A stretch of DNA of 64,000 nt, taken from positions 62,001 through 126,000 of the forward strand of contig NZ_VCPE01000003.1 in the NCBI RefSeq assembly GCF_005938105.1, written 5' to 3'. Under the pieces are notes generated by a model, which was not told the origin of the DNA, ran no database searches, and saw nothing but the letters and a program-made list of their open reading frames with translations. Source of the stretch: Brucella haematophila. GTDB lineage: Bacteria > Pseudomonadota > Alphaproteobacteria > Rhizobiales > Rhizobiaceae. Of this stretch, positions 36,803 to 45,094 are shown in pieces. Within the stretch, counting starts at the first letter, position 1. Each line of letters begins with the position of its first letter. Position numbers and translations under genes: made by a program.

Positions 36803-37445
36803 GGGTTTTGTCGCAGAAATTCACTTCTTCTTAGCTCTATTGCGATAGGTGGGCAGAATTAATTGTGGTGACTGGGTATGGCGACCGATTTCAAAGGGGT
36901 GCCCTTTCCCAAGAGGGTCATCCTCTACACCGTTTTCTTTTGCGTGCTTTATCCCGGTTTCTATCGTGGCTTTCAGGAAATTATGGCTGAACGTGGTGTG
37001 GACGTTGACCATGCAACATTGAACCGTTGGTTGCCCGTTACGCGCCACAGATTGCAGATCAGGCACAAAGCGCAAACGTCGAACGTGTGGCTCATGGCGT
37101 GTTGATGAGAGCGGAGCCAATGTGGCGGGATCACAAGCTGTAAACACAATCCTGAAAACCACGGGTCACGGCAAGATGATTGAAAGCCTGCAGGTAAAAT
37201 ATCTCAATAAAATCCTTAAGCAGGATCACCGGTTTATCAAACAGTCTACCAAACACATGTTGGGCTTCAAGGCATTTCATTCGGCTTCGGCAACAATCGC
37301 AAAAATCAAAGTAGCACATATGATGCGCAAGAAGCATTTCGCAAATGACAATTGCTCGCCATTTCCGTTTTTTGCAGAGCTCGCAGCATAAATTCGGACA
37401 AGAATACGACTGATATTAACAAAGTGAATTTTTGTGACATAATCC
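36803..37445. mobile_element. IS6-family insertion sequence, internally deleted
   Basis: A 643-bp element bounded by 22-base inverted repeats, 36803-36824 and 37424-37445, agreeing at 18 of 22 positions and sharing the inner AAATTCAC. The interior is a broken IS6-type transposase. Intact family members are about 800-900 bp, so roughly 200 bp have been lost. The eight bases on each side (36795-36802 and 37446-37453) do not match, so there is no target duplication. Confidence 0.75.
36878..37391 (+). pseudogene. IS6-family transposase remnant
   Basis: The N-terminal part (36878 on) reads DFKGVPFPKRVILYTVFF through MAERGVDVDHATLNRWLPV, the helix-turn-helix region of IS6 transposases. The frame then breaks and the sequence resumes in another frame near 37103 as DESGANVAGSQAVNTI and continues YLNKILKQDHRFIKQ to the stop at 37391. 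The first catalytic Asp block (WRMDETY in relatives) is deleted and the third-residue Glu of the family (NIVEQDHR) is Lys here. The product cannot be active. Confidence 0.85.
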
Positions 37446-37485
37446 GGCATATACGGCAAGGATCGTTAGTCATCATACTTGAAAA

Positions 37486-37755
37486 TCACACTGCAAATTC
37501 AGGAGCCTTCCGATTGATCTGACCTTCCAGACGGCACCCTTCACTCAAACTAAGTGCAATTGTGGAGTTTATAGCTGCCCACTTGTTCAATGAGAGTATC
37601 AAGGATGCGGTGCGGTAAATGTAGGGGATGTATATCAGAATCCCCTTTGTGCATTCATCGTCGATTTGCGCTGATAGCGCGCGGATACCTGAGTGGTAGT
37701 CTGGATACTGCCGGACCCCTACGAGGATGAGGTGACCACGGACAGTTATTTCCAA
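37486..37755 (-). CDS. Hypothetical protein (doubtful)
   Basis: An open frame of 89 residues (MEITVRGHLILVGVRQYPDY onward) overlapping the 3' end of the phosphatase-like gene by 10 bases. No family recognised and no strong ribosome binding site. The overlap with the upstream gene is the only positional support; it may be a relic flanking the IS element. Confidence 0.25.
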   Translation of the reverse strand: MEITVRGHLILVGVRQYPDYHSGIRALSAQIDDECTKGILIYIPYIYRTASLILSLNKWAAINSTIALSLSEGCRLEGQINRKAPEFAV

Positions 37756-39005
37756 GGCCGCTCAGTAGCGTCGTATTTCGTTCTCAAGTCGCTCAAAACT
37801 AATCGGTTGTTTTCGATCAGTTTATCAATCGACCCCGCCCTATACCATTCTAAAAACCGGTCGAGGCCGTAGAACTGTCGATCAGTCAAGCCTGTATTAT
37901 GTGCCTGCATGAGAACGTCATCAAGAGATGGCCTCTTTGCAGAGGCGATACGCATTTGAGCCTCCAGAAGCATATATTCCCGCATCTGCCTGTTAACCGT
38001 TTCCAGACGATGCGGAACTTCGACGCTTTTTCCCTGCGTAAAAACTTCACGCATAACCCGCCCAGCCCCTGGCCCCTTGTTGGGCGCGGCCACGTGGAGC
38101 ACTGCTGCGATGGTCGGAACGATATCCGTCTGTTCTCCGTATGACAACGTGCGACCTCTGACGATGCCCGGACCAGTGATTAAAAAGGGGGTGGACCACG
38201 ATGCTTCAGACATTGGCGCATGCCAACCATGATCCGCCTGCCCGTGATCCGAGGTAACGATCAATACAGTATCATCCCATTTGCCATTGGCTTTCAGCGC
38301 AGTAACAAAGCGAGCAAGCTCGCTATCAGCTGCCTCTGCCGCGCGACGATAGGGGGAGTTTTCAGCCCAGATGTTGTGGCGCCAGGGAACATCTTTGATT
38401 TGATCGGCACTTTCCACCCGACCGGCCTCGCCAGTGTTTTGCAGATGTATGCGCATGAACTTGACATCTGTGCTTTGAAGCAGAGCAATCGACCAGTCAA
38501 TAACAGCGCGATCTGGACCGCGCTGCATGAAACTGTGATTAAAGCCGCGATTAAGCGAGGCATAGGCGGTACTGTTGGTCGCATGGGCTGTAATTCCAAC
38601 AGGCCCACCTCGGCCAAGCTGTGGCGGAAACCATATTTCCTGCACGTAACGCGTATCGGGTTTGATAAAGAGTGTTCCCGTTAATTGAACAACGTTCGGA
38701 TATGATGTCGTTTGAAGATCACCCCATGGGCCGATGGTTGGATGCCAGGGCGGTGCCACAAACATTTCACGAATTCGCACCCCCTGTTTAGCTAGTGCAT
38801 TGAATGTTGGCATTGCGATGCGCTCCGGCGCAGCAGCAGCAAGCCCGTCAATACCAAACAGGATGACACGTTTGGCCGTGGCTGAAGCTATCGGGCTTGT
38901 ATCATCGTCAGGACTGGCGGAAGCGGCTGAGTTTGCCATGACGAATGCGACAAGGCCGAAAAGAATGATCTTTAACATCGTTGGTGCCCTAGCTTTGTCG
39001 ATCAT
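37746..39005 (-). CDS. Exported alkaline phosphatase/sulfatase superfamily protein
   Basis: A 419-residue protein of the alkaline phosphatase fold. A signal peptide (core MLKIILFGLVAFVMANS, cleavage about residue 30) is followed by RVILFGIDGLA, the first metal-binding Asp block, and later VTSDHGQADHGWH with the paired Asp/His metal ligands. The usual Ser/Thr nucleophile region (PWHPTIGPWGDLQTT) diverges from characterised phosphodiesterases. The ATG at 39005 overlaps the stop of the preceding hydrolase (ATGA); an ATG at 38978 is an alternative. Substrate may be a phosphate or sulfate ester. Confidence 0.82.
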   Translation of the reverse strand: MIDKARAPTMLKIILFGLVAFVMANSAASASPDDDTSPIASATAKRVILFGIDGLAAAAPERIAMPTFNALAKQGVRIREMFVAPPWHPTIGPWGDLQTTSYPNVVQLTGTLFIKPDTRYVQEIWFPPQLGRGGPVGITAHATNSTAYASLNRGFNHSFMQRGPDRAVIDWSIALLQSTDVKFMRIHLQNTGEAGRVESADQIKDVPWRHNIWAENSPYRRAAEAADSELARFVTALKANGKWDDTVLIVTSDHGQADHGWHAPMSEASWSTPFLITGPGIVRGRTLSYGEQTDIVPTIAAVLHVAAPNKGPGAGRVMREVFTQGKSVEVPHRLETVNRQMREYMLLEAQMRIASAKRPSLDDVLMQAHNTGLTDRQFYGLDRFLEWYRAGSIDKLIENNRLVLSDLRTKYDATERPWK

Positions 39006-40066
39006 TGCGGAGCAGTTGTGGACAAAAAGCGCTCCACTTCGGCCAGGAAAAGGTTGCGTCCTTTATCTCCGCGATCGAGATGGACGAAATGTGTGGCTTC
39101 TGGAATGGTGACGCTTTGAACGTCCCTCGCCCTGACCAATCGTTCGGCAAGGCTTGTCGCATCGGCAGGTCTGCTCCAAAAATCATTCTCGGATCGAATA
39201 ATTAACACCCGCGCAGTGATCGATGCCGCATCCCAAAGCTGTCGGCCATTTGCGAGGTAGAAACTATCTTCCATAGCGCCGGACGGAGCACGGAATGCAG
39301 GCGGTGTTCGTGAAGAAGATGTTGGATCAGACGCCAAGGCAGCTTCCTGATAAGCTGCTGCTACTGTCGGATCCCGCCAGATTGACTTATCGTCAATGGG
39401 AATAGATCGGTCCCAGGCGGACATGAGCGACGCAGCCGTGTTTAAACGAAAAGCACCGAATTTATCGACGTTAAAACGACTGCGGTCCGATGGATCGGCA
39501 TTTTCACCCGTTGATCCAAGCGCTGGATGTCCGGAAGTTGCGCCATAGAGGCTGTTCAGCATAACCAAATGGCTGACCCGTCCGGGATAGAGGGAAGCAT
39601 ACATACCTGCCCAGTGACCACCCGTGGCCCAACCCAAAAGTGCGATTTGCCTTGCCCCTGTTCTGAATGTAACGCTGTCATTGACCGCCAGAATATCCCG
39701 CACCACCTCAAATGAACTTGAAAGCGGCAATCCTTTATTGTCCCCGTCCTGTCCCGGTCGGCTCGACGCGCCGTAGCCACTAGCGTCCATGACAAAAACA
39801 AGATGGCCGGCACGCGCGAGATCTGCAGCCAGCGACCCACCTTCGACGGGCAAATCGAACGAAGCAATTCCCGGCACACGTGCGCCATGAAGAAGGATAA
39901 CCGGCGGCTTGTTGGCCTCAACTCGTGTTTCACGGACTTCCCGGACGGCAATTTCAATGCCCGGCGCAGCGGTAACACGAAAGTCCTGCCGCAGTATTTC
40001 GGCTGATGCTGGATTGCATAAGGTCGTTGCAAGACCCATTGCGGAGGCGAATGCGGGTAGTTTCAT
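39002..40066 (-). CDS. Exported alpha/beta hydrolase lacking the nucleophile Ser
   Basis: A 354-residue alpha/beta-hydrolase-fold protein. The ATG at 40066 is preceded by AAGGAA and starts a signal peptide (MKLPAFASAMGLATTL, cleavage about residue 22). The oxyanion strand VILLHGARV and MDASGYGASS are typical. The nucleophile elbow reads GWATGG (145-150), with Ala147 where Ser, Cys or Asp is expected. The acid (SENDFWSRP) and His (ATHFVHLDR) regions are kept. It is first in a two-gene unit with the phosphatase-like gene and divergent from a LysR gene. Confidence 0.85.
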   Translation of the reverse strand: MKLPAFASAMGLATTLCNPASAEILRQDFRVTAAPGIEIAVREVRETRVEANKPPVILLHGARVPGIASFDLPVEGGSLAADLARAGHLVFVMDASGYGASSRPGQDGDNKGLPLSSSFEVVRDILAVNDSVTFRTGARQIALLGWATGGHWAGMYASLYPGRVSHLVMLNSLYGATSGHPALGSTGENADPSDRSRFNVDKFGAFRLNTAASLMSAWDRSIPIDDKSIWRDPTVAAAYQEAALASDPTSSSRTPPAFRAPSGAMEDSFYLANGRQLWDAASITARVLIIRSENDFWSRPADATSLAERLVRARDVQSVTIPEATHFVHLDRGDKGRNLFLAEVERFLSTTAPQ

Positions 40067-40087
40067 CGTCAGATTCCTTGCTACTTT

Positions 40088-40136
40088 TGTCAGTCGACAG
40101 AACACTGCTCTCTGTTTGTCAAAAAATGTCGCGACA
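40088..40136. promoter_or_regulatory. TGTC/GACA inverted repeats in the hydrolase-LysR gap
   Basis: Two inverted repeats share the same half-sites: TGTC-AGTC-GACA (40088-40099) and TGTC-GC-GACA (40127-40136, a perfect 10-base palindrome). Both lie in the 119-base gap between the divergent hydrolase and LysR genes, so LysR binding is plausible. The different spacers weaken the case. Confidence 0.4.
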
Positions 40137-40185
40137 AAAGAAGGACTTCAAATATCAATGGTCGCTGTATTAAGATGCTGGCGAT

Positions 40186-41091
40186 ATGACACTTGACCTG
40201 CATCATCTCCGCCACTTTGTGGCTGTGGCCGAAGAACTGCATTTTGGTCGTGCAGCTATACGTCTGCACATGGCGCAACCTCCGCTCAGTCAGTCCATCA
40301 GACGGCTGGAGGCAGATCTTGGTTTTTCGCTTTTTGAACGCACGCGCCGACATGTGGAACTGACACCTGCGGGAGCGGTATTCCTGATTGAAGCACGAAA
40401 GACACTGTTGCAAGCCGACGAAGCCGTCCGGATCGCGCGTCGAGCTGCATCAGCAGCGGTTGCGGAACTGTCAATTACCTTTGTTTCTGCAGCGCTTTAC
40501 CATCTTCTTCCCGAAACACTGCGACGGTTCACCCGAGCCCACTCGAAAGTGGCTATACGGCTTGACGAGAGGCCCACAGACGCTCAACTATCCGACATCA
40601 TCAAGGGAAGTGTCGATCTCGGGTTTGTTCACCCTCCGGCCGCCAGCGAACGTGAACTCCATGTGGAAACCATTTTCCGTGATAGATTCATTGTTGCTAT
40701 TCCTGAAAGTGATGATCTGGCTCGTGCAGCAAGCGTATCACTCAGCAATCTGGCCTCGCGCCGTTTTATCATGTTTCCCTATAGCCAAGGGCCAGTCCTG
40801 CATGCCCGTATCACCCAGGCTTGCCGAAACGCAGGTTTCCTGCCGGATATCGTTCAGGAAGCGCGACAGATGCACACAATCCTCAGTCTGGTCGCGGCAC
40901 AGTTGGGCGTTGCGCTTATACCATCCGGTGCGCGTACCATGCGCATCAATGGCGTGGTCTTTCGAGAAATCCAGGATTTACCAACGGATCTGGTATGGGA
41001 ACTGGCAATCGCCCGTCGCAATCGCGATTCAAAGAAAGCCCTCCAAGATTTTATAGCAATCCTTAAGACCGTCGCGGTGGAACTATCTTAG
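40186..41091 (+). CDS. LysR family transcriptional regulator
   Basis: A 301-residue LysR regulator of the CbnR/CatR-like group (LHHLRHFVAVAEELHFGRAA, then HMAQPPLSQSIRRLEADLG). The C-terminal effector domain is complete. It is divergent from the hydrolase/phosphatase-like unit, the standard layout for a LysR regulator and its target. Confidence 0.92.
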   Translation: MTLDLHHLRHFVAVAEELHFGRAAIRLHMAQPPLSQSIRRLEADLGFSLFERTRRHVELTPAGAVFLIEARKTLLQADEAVRIARRAASAAVAELSITFVSAALYHLLPETLRRFTRAHSKVAIRLDERPTDAQLSDIIKGSVDLGFVHPPAASERELHVETIFRDRFIVAIPESDDLARAASVSLSNLASRRFIMFPYSQGPVLHARITQACRNAGFLPDIVQEARQMHTILSLVAAQLGVALIPSGARTMRINGVVFREIQDLPTDLVWELAIARRNRDSKKALQDFIAILKTVAVELS

Positions 41092-41640
41092 AATATTGCA
41101 GCTATTTCCCTTGGGAAGGTTGCTCATCAGTTCCACCAGCCCCGGTTTCTTTCACAGCGGCAATGCGAAGGCCGCCTTCTTGCCCGCGCGACTGGATTCC
41201 AGCCGCCTTGATCACAGGGTTGAGAACGCTTATGTCGCCATTCACCTCAACGATGAACGGCGTCCGGCTTCGGTTAGCCGAACGTTGCGGGTGCCGCGGT
41301 CGAAGAGGATAACGTCGAGTTCAGCCTTTCGGGCATTCGTCGTTAGGCTTTGCATTTCAACCCCAAATTGCTTGAGCGCTTCAACGGCACGACTTACCTC
41401 AGTAAACAATTCTCGGCGCGGAGCACAATTGCGTCTGCAGATAGGCACGTTCCCTACTGGACAATTTTTGCAACGCCACCCGCGAAACTAACTGCACAAT
41501 TGCGTTCTGCCGTAAGCCACATTTCGTCCTGAACCAATTCTCTGCAACGCATCCCGCCAGCACAAACCAGTGCGTGGCTTGCGACATAGCGCCATCTTCT
41601 CCTGAGCTCACGGCACTTTCAGCCGCCAATAGGCTTTTTC
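41092..41640. other. Gene-free region with possible regulator debris
   Basis: About 550 bases without an intact gene. On the minus strand at 41242-41448 the stretch VILFDRGTRNVRLTEAGRR looks like the end of a LysR helix-turn-helix domain, but the residues before it do not fit that family, so this may be chance or scrambled debris. Nothing else was recognised. Confidence 0.35.
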
Positions 41641-41659
41641 AAGTGCATATATTGCACTT
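41641..41659. promoter_or_regulatory. Palindromic operator before the MFS-SDR-RbsD-IclR unit
   Basis: AAGTGCA-TATAT-TGCACTT is a perfect palindrome with 7-base arms and a 5-base spacer, followed by a half-site TTGTGCAAA (about 41660-41668). It lies 54 bases before the MFS start. The arm/spacer layout is that of IclR-family sites, and an IclR gene ends this four-gene unit. Confidence 0.65.
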
Positions 41660-41712
41660 ATTGTGCAAATGCTGTACCACATCGCCAAATCCAGATCATG
41701 AAAGGGAGGTTC

Positions 41713-43041
41713 ATGTTGCAGGTACTGAATGAGAAAGAAGTACTGGAATCGGCGCTGCACCGGGTAAAGTGGCGATTGTTGCCACTTATCGTCCTGCTTT
41801 ATTTCGTTGCATATCTTGATCGAAACAACGTCGCCTTTGCAAAGGAACAGATGAGTGCCGAACTTGGCTTCTCCTCAACTGTTTTCGGCCTGGGCGCCGG
41901 CCTGTTCTTTATCGGTTACACGCTGTTCGAAATCCCAAGCAATGCAGGCATGTACCGGTTCGGCGCGCGCAAATGGATCGCCCGTATACTTATCCCCTGG
42001 GGGCTACTGGCCATGGCAATGGCCTTCGTAACCGACACCACCTCATTTTACATCGTGCGTTTCTTGCTCGGTGTCGCCGAGGCAGGCTTTTTCCCCGCGG
42101 TCGTTTTCTATTTCACGCTTTGGTTCCCAGTACGAATGCGGGCTGCCATGCTTGGTGTTTTTGTATTGGCTCAACCTGTTGCCAACATGCTCGGTGCACC
42201 TTTGTCAGGTCTCTTGCTTGAGATGGATGGGATTGGGGGTTTGCATGGTTGGCAATGGATGTACCTTGTGGAAGGCTTGCCAGCGGTGGTGCTCGGGTTT
42301 CTGACACCGTTTCTTCTAACTGACAGACCATCGGAAGCAAAATGGTTGACCGTTGCACAGAGGCAGGCACTTCAGAATGCGATTGAACGCGACTGTGCAG
42401 ATCTCAGTTCCGGTCGCAACCATTCTTTTTGGAGTGCACTCAAAGACCCTCGTGCCATCGTTTACGCGCTGCTCAATTTCGGCATGGTGCTCGGTATCTA
42501 TGGCCTTGGTTTCTGGCTACCAACGATTGTCGGCGAAATGGGACAGTTCAGCGATTTTCATCGTGGTTTGATTGTTTCGATCCCCTATCTGGCTGGCGCG
42601 CTCGTCATCATCTGGTGGAGCCGGCGCGCGGACCGAACCGGAAAACGTGCCGCCCATGTCTCAATCAGCCTTTTGATTGCTTCCATTGGGCTGTTGGGTG
42701 CCGGATATGCCCTGAGCGTGAATGCCGTGATTGCACTGGCGTTACTTTCGGTCGCTGCAATGGGCATTTTCACCGCGATTGGTCCGATGCTTTCCATGCC
42801 TGCCAGCCTCTTTAGCGGTGCCGCAGCCGCAGCCAGCATCGGTCTTGTCAATTCGATTGGCAATATTGGCGGTTTCGTTTCACCTTTTGTTGTCGGATGG
42901 CTGACTGACCTCACCGGCTCCACAAAAGCAGGGCTGCTTTTTCTCGCGTGCTCTCTAGCAATAACGGCTCTCGCCACGTTCGCATATGCGCACCGCCGAC
43001 CGGAAGGGAACACATCCCTTGCCGCAAAATCCCAGCACTAA
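41713..43041 (+). CDS. MFS transporter (anion:cation symporter family)
   Basis: A 442-residue, 12-helix major facilitator of the ACS/phthalate-permease type, importing organic or sugar acids with protons. The opening RLLPLIVLLYFVAYLDRNNVAFAK is typical of that family. GGGAGG lies directly before the ATG at 41713; an ATG at 41698 is in frame without a ribosome binding site. First gene of a unit with SDR, RbsD/FucU and IclR genes, which suggests a sugar or sugar acid as solute. Confidence 0.88.
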   Translation: MLQVLNEKEVLESALHRVKWRLLPLIVLLYFVAYLDRNNVAFAKEQMSAELGFSSTVFGLGAGLFFIGYTLFEIPSNAGMYRFGARKWIARILIPWGLLAMAMAFVTDTTSFYIVRFLLGVAEAGFFPAVVFYFTLWFPVRMRAAMLGVFVLAQPVANMLGAPLSGLLLEMDGIGGLHGWQWMYLVEGLPAVVLGFLTPFLLTDRPSEAKWLTVAQRQALQNAIERDCADLSSGRNHSFWSALKDPRAIVYALLNFGMVLGIYGLGFWLPTIVGEMGQFSDFHRGLIVSIPYLAGALVIIWWSRRADRTGKRAAHVSISLLIASIGLLGAGYALSVNAVIALALLSVAAMGIFTAIGPMLSMPASLFSGAAAAASIGLVNSIGNIGGFVSPFVVGWLTDLTGSTKAGLLFLACSLAITALATFAYAHRRPEGNTSLAAKSQH

Positions 43042-43063
43042 CGATACTGAAGGAGAAAGCTCG

Positions 43064-43825
43064 ATGAGCAATTTGGAACTGAGCGGAAAGACCGCCCTTG
43101 TAACGGGCGGCGGTGTCGGCATAGGAGCAGCCATAGCAGAAGATCTCGCGAAACGCGGTGCGCACGTCATCCTGACATATCGAAGCCACCAACCTTCGCC
43201 CGAAGCTATGGCAAGGCTTGTAAACGCCGCACAGAAAGCACCATTGGCACTTCCAGTCGATTTGACCATCGAAGAAGAGGTGAACAAATTCGGGGATCGG
43301 ATTGAGAGCCAGATCGGGCACATCGATATTCTCGTTCACAATGCCGGTGGCCTGGTGCAGCGTTCCAGCATCGAAGAAATGCCCTACGAATTGTTTCGTA
43401 AGGTTCAGGCACTGAATGTGGACAGCGTATTCCTTTTAACGAAACGCCTTCTGCCAATCATGAATAAGGATGGCCGCATTGTCATCGTGGCTTCTCTTGC
43501 GGGACGGACGGGCGGCCACGCCGGCGCAACAGCCTATGGTACGGCAAAGGCCGCACTTTTCGGCTTCACGCGCGGTCTTTCCAAAGAAGTAGCCGATCAG
43601 GGCATAACGGTTAATGCGGTCGCTCCCGGATTTATCGAAGCAACACCGTTTCACGACACGTTCACCACAAAAGATTCCAAGCGGACAACCATCACAACGA
43701 TACCGGTCGGGCGTGCCGGCGTCCCTGCCGATGTTGCCTCAGCCGTCAGCTGGCTGACATCACCTGGGGCAGCCTTTGTCACCGGCACTGTAATCGATAT
43801 CAACGGCGGACAACATTTCAGCTGA
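43064..43825 (+). CDS. Short-chain dehydrogenase/reductase (SDR)
   Basis: A 253-residue classical SDR (TGGGVGIGAAIA, HNAGG, ASLAGRTGGHAG then YGTAK, and the C-terminal VTGTVIDINGG typical of the 3-oxoacyl-ACP-reductase-like group). AAGGAGAAAG precedes the ATG. Its stop overlaps the start of the RbsD/FucU gene (TGATG). Probable sugar or sugar-acid dehydrogenase, by context. Confidence 0.92.
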   Translation: MSNLELSGKTALVTGGGVGIGAAIAEDLAKRGAHVILTYRSHQPSPEAMARLVNAAQKAPLALPVDLTIEEEVNKFGDRIESQIGHIDILVHNAGGLVQRSSIEEMPYELFRKVQALNVDSVFLLTKRLLPIMNKDGRIVIVASLAGRTGGHAGATAYGTAKAALFGFTRGLSKEVADQGITVNAVAPGFIEATPFHDTFTTKDSKRTTITTIPVGRAGVPADVASAVSWLTSPGAAFVTGTVIDINGGQHFS

Positions 43826-44259
43826 TGCTCAGATTTCCAATCATTCATCCCCATGTCCTGTCGGCTCTGGCCTCGGCAGGGCATAAATCGCTCATCATTG
43901 TCACAGATGCCCATTTCGCCGCGGCCACAGCCGTGAACGACAAGGCAACCATCGTGCATGCTGCACTGCGCTCTGGAAGCCCGCTTGTTCCTGAAGTTGT
44001 CGAACTGATCTCGCAGGCAGTTGCCATCGAAGCACTCACCACCATGACCCCGTCCGAGCCTGCGCTGGCCGCAGTTGCCGATGAAGTGGCTACGGTTCTG
44101 CCGCCTCGAATCGAACGCCAAACCATCGACCGCGCATCCTTTGTTGCATTAACGCGCTCGTCAGACACGGCTTTGTGCATCGTTACCGGGGACACGCGAA
44201 GATTTGCAAATGCGATCTTGCGTATTGGCGTGACTGGAGCGGAAAGAACGGTTAGATAA
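43825..44259 (+). CDS. RbsD/FucU family mutarotase-like protein
   Basis: A 144-residue RbsD/FucU-fold protein, a family catalysing anomer interconversion of ribose or fucose. LIIVTDAHFAAATA resembles the LVIADANFPA block that carries active-site residues in the family, and ATALCIVTGDTRRFANAILRIGV-like C-terminal elements are present (in two parts). Translationally coupled to the SDR gene. It points to a monosaccharide substrate for the unit. Confidence 0.85.
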   Translation: MLRFPIIHPHVLSALASAGHKSLIIVTDAHFAAATAVNDKATIVHAALRSGSPLVPEVVELISQAVAIEALTTMTPSEPALAAVADEVATVLPPRIERQTIDRASFVALTRSSDTALCIVTGDTRRFANAILRIGVTGAERTVR

Positions 44260-44264
44260 AATGC

Positions 44265-45008
44265 ATGAGCACTACCGTATCGCGCGCTATTGAGATCCTG
44301 GAACTTTGCAGCCTGTCTCCAAGGACGGCTGTCGATATTGCAGCACTTATGGGCGTGCACAGAACTACGGTTTTGCGAACCCTGCTGACCCTTCAAGACG
44401 CCGGTTTTGTTCGCCAGACATCACCTGGCGTTTTTGGCACGGGTTTTCGTCTGGCTGCGCTTGCGCGCTCTGCGATGGAGAACTTTGATCTGCGTTCCAT
44501 CGCGCACCCCTATTTGAACGAGCTTGGAACAAGGCTGCGACTTACAATTCAGTTCGCGGTGCCCAATCACGACCGCATTACTTATGTGGACAAAATAGAG
44601 CCGCGTGAATCCATTGTCCTCAACACTGTGATTGGTGGCGATGTTGTCGTCAATACCGCCGGTGTTGCCAAGGCAATACTTGCCTTTTTACCGGAGGCGC
44701 AAAAAGAGCGTATTCTCGCCCGTGCGAATTTCAGCCGCCATACCGACAGAACACTCACCGACATCGACACATATAATCGGGTCCTTGAGCAGGTTCGTGA
44801 GCGGGGATGGGCATTTGACGATGGCGAATTTGACTCTTTATCCAACTGCATCGCAGCACCTGTTCGCGATCATTCCAATTCCGTGGTTGGAGCAGTTTCC
44901 ATTACCTCCTTCCGGGCTCAGATCAATATCGATGTCCTTCAAGGTCACCTTCCCGAACTCCTGAAAACGACAAAAGCGATCAGTACCGCGTTTGGATGGC
45001 GGGAATAG
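44265..45008 (+). CDS. IclR family transcriptional regulator
   Basis: A 247-residue IclR regulator with N-terminal winged HTH (RTAVDIAALMGVHRTTVLR) and a C-terminal effector domain (about 75-245, IVLNTVIGGDVVVNT, AFDDGEFDSLSNCIAAP). It ends the MFS-SDR-RbsD unit, five bases after the RbsD/FucU stop, and is the likely ligand of the palindrome at 41641-41659. It is convergent with the kinase gene at 45095. Confidence 0.92.
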   Translation: MSTTVSRAIEILELCSLSPRTAVDIAALMGVHRTTVLRTLLTLQDAGFVRQTSPGVFGTGFRLAALARSAMENFDLRSIAHPYLNELGTRLRLTIQFAVPNHDRITYVDKIEPRESIVLNTVIGGDVVVNTAGVAKAILAFLPEAQKERILARANFSRHTDRTLTDIDTYNRVLEQVRERGWAFDDGEFDSLSNCIAAPVRDHSNSVVGAVSITSFRAQINIDVLQGHLPELLKTTKAISTAFGWRE

Positions 45009-45094
45009 ATCTTGTTCTGACCCCGATATGTGCTTTTCACATCTCCGATGTTTCTGGGTGAAAGCCAACACCCACCATATTTAGGAGATGAACA

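Noticed and set aside
41242-41448. Minus-strand stretch resembling the end of a LysR helix-turn-helix (LFDRGTRNVRLTEAG)
   Set aside because: The preceding residues do not match the HTH and the following ones do not match the family, so a pseudogene call is not supported.
45055-45074. Hairpin TGGGTG/CACCCA between the convergent IclR and kinase genes
   Set aside because: Only six pairs and no T-run on either strand; too weak to call a terminator.
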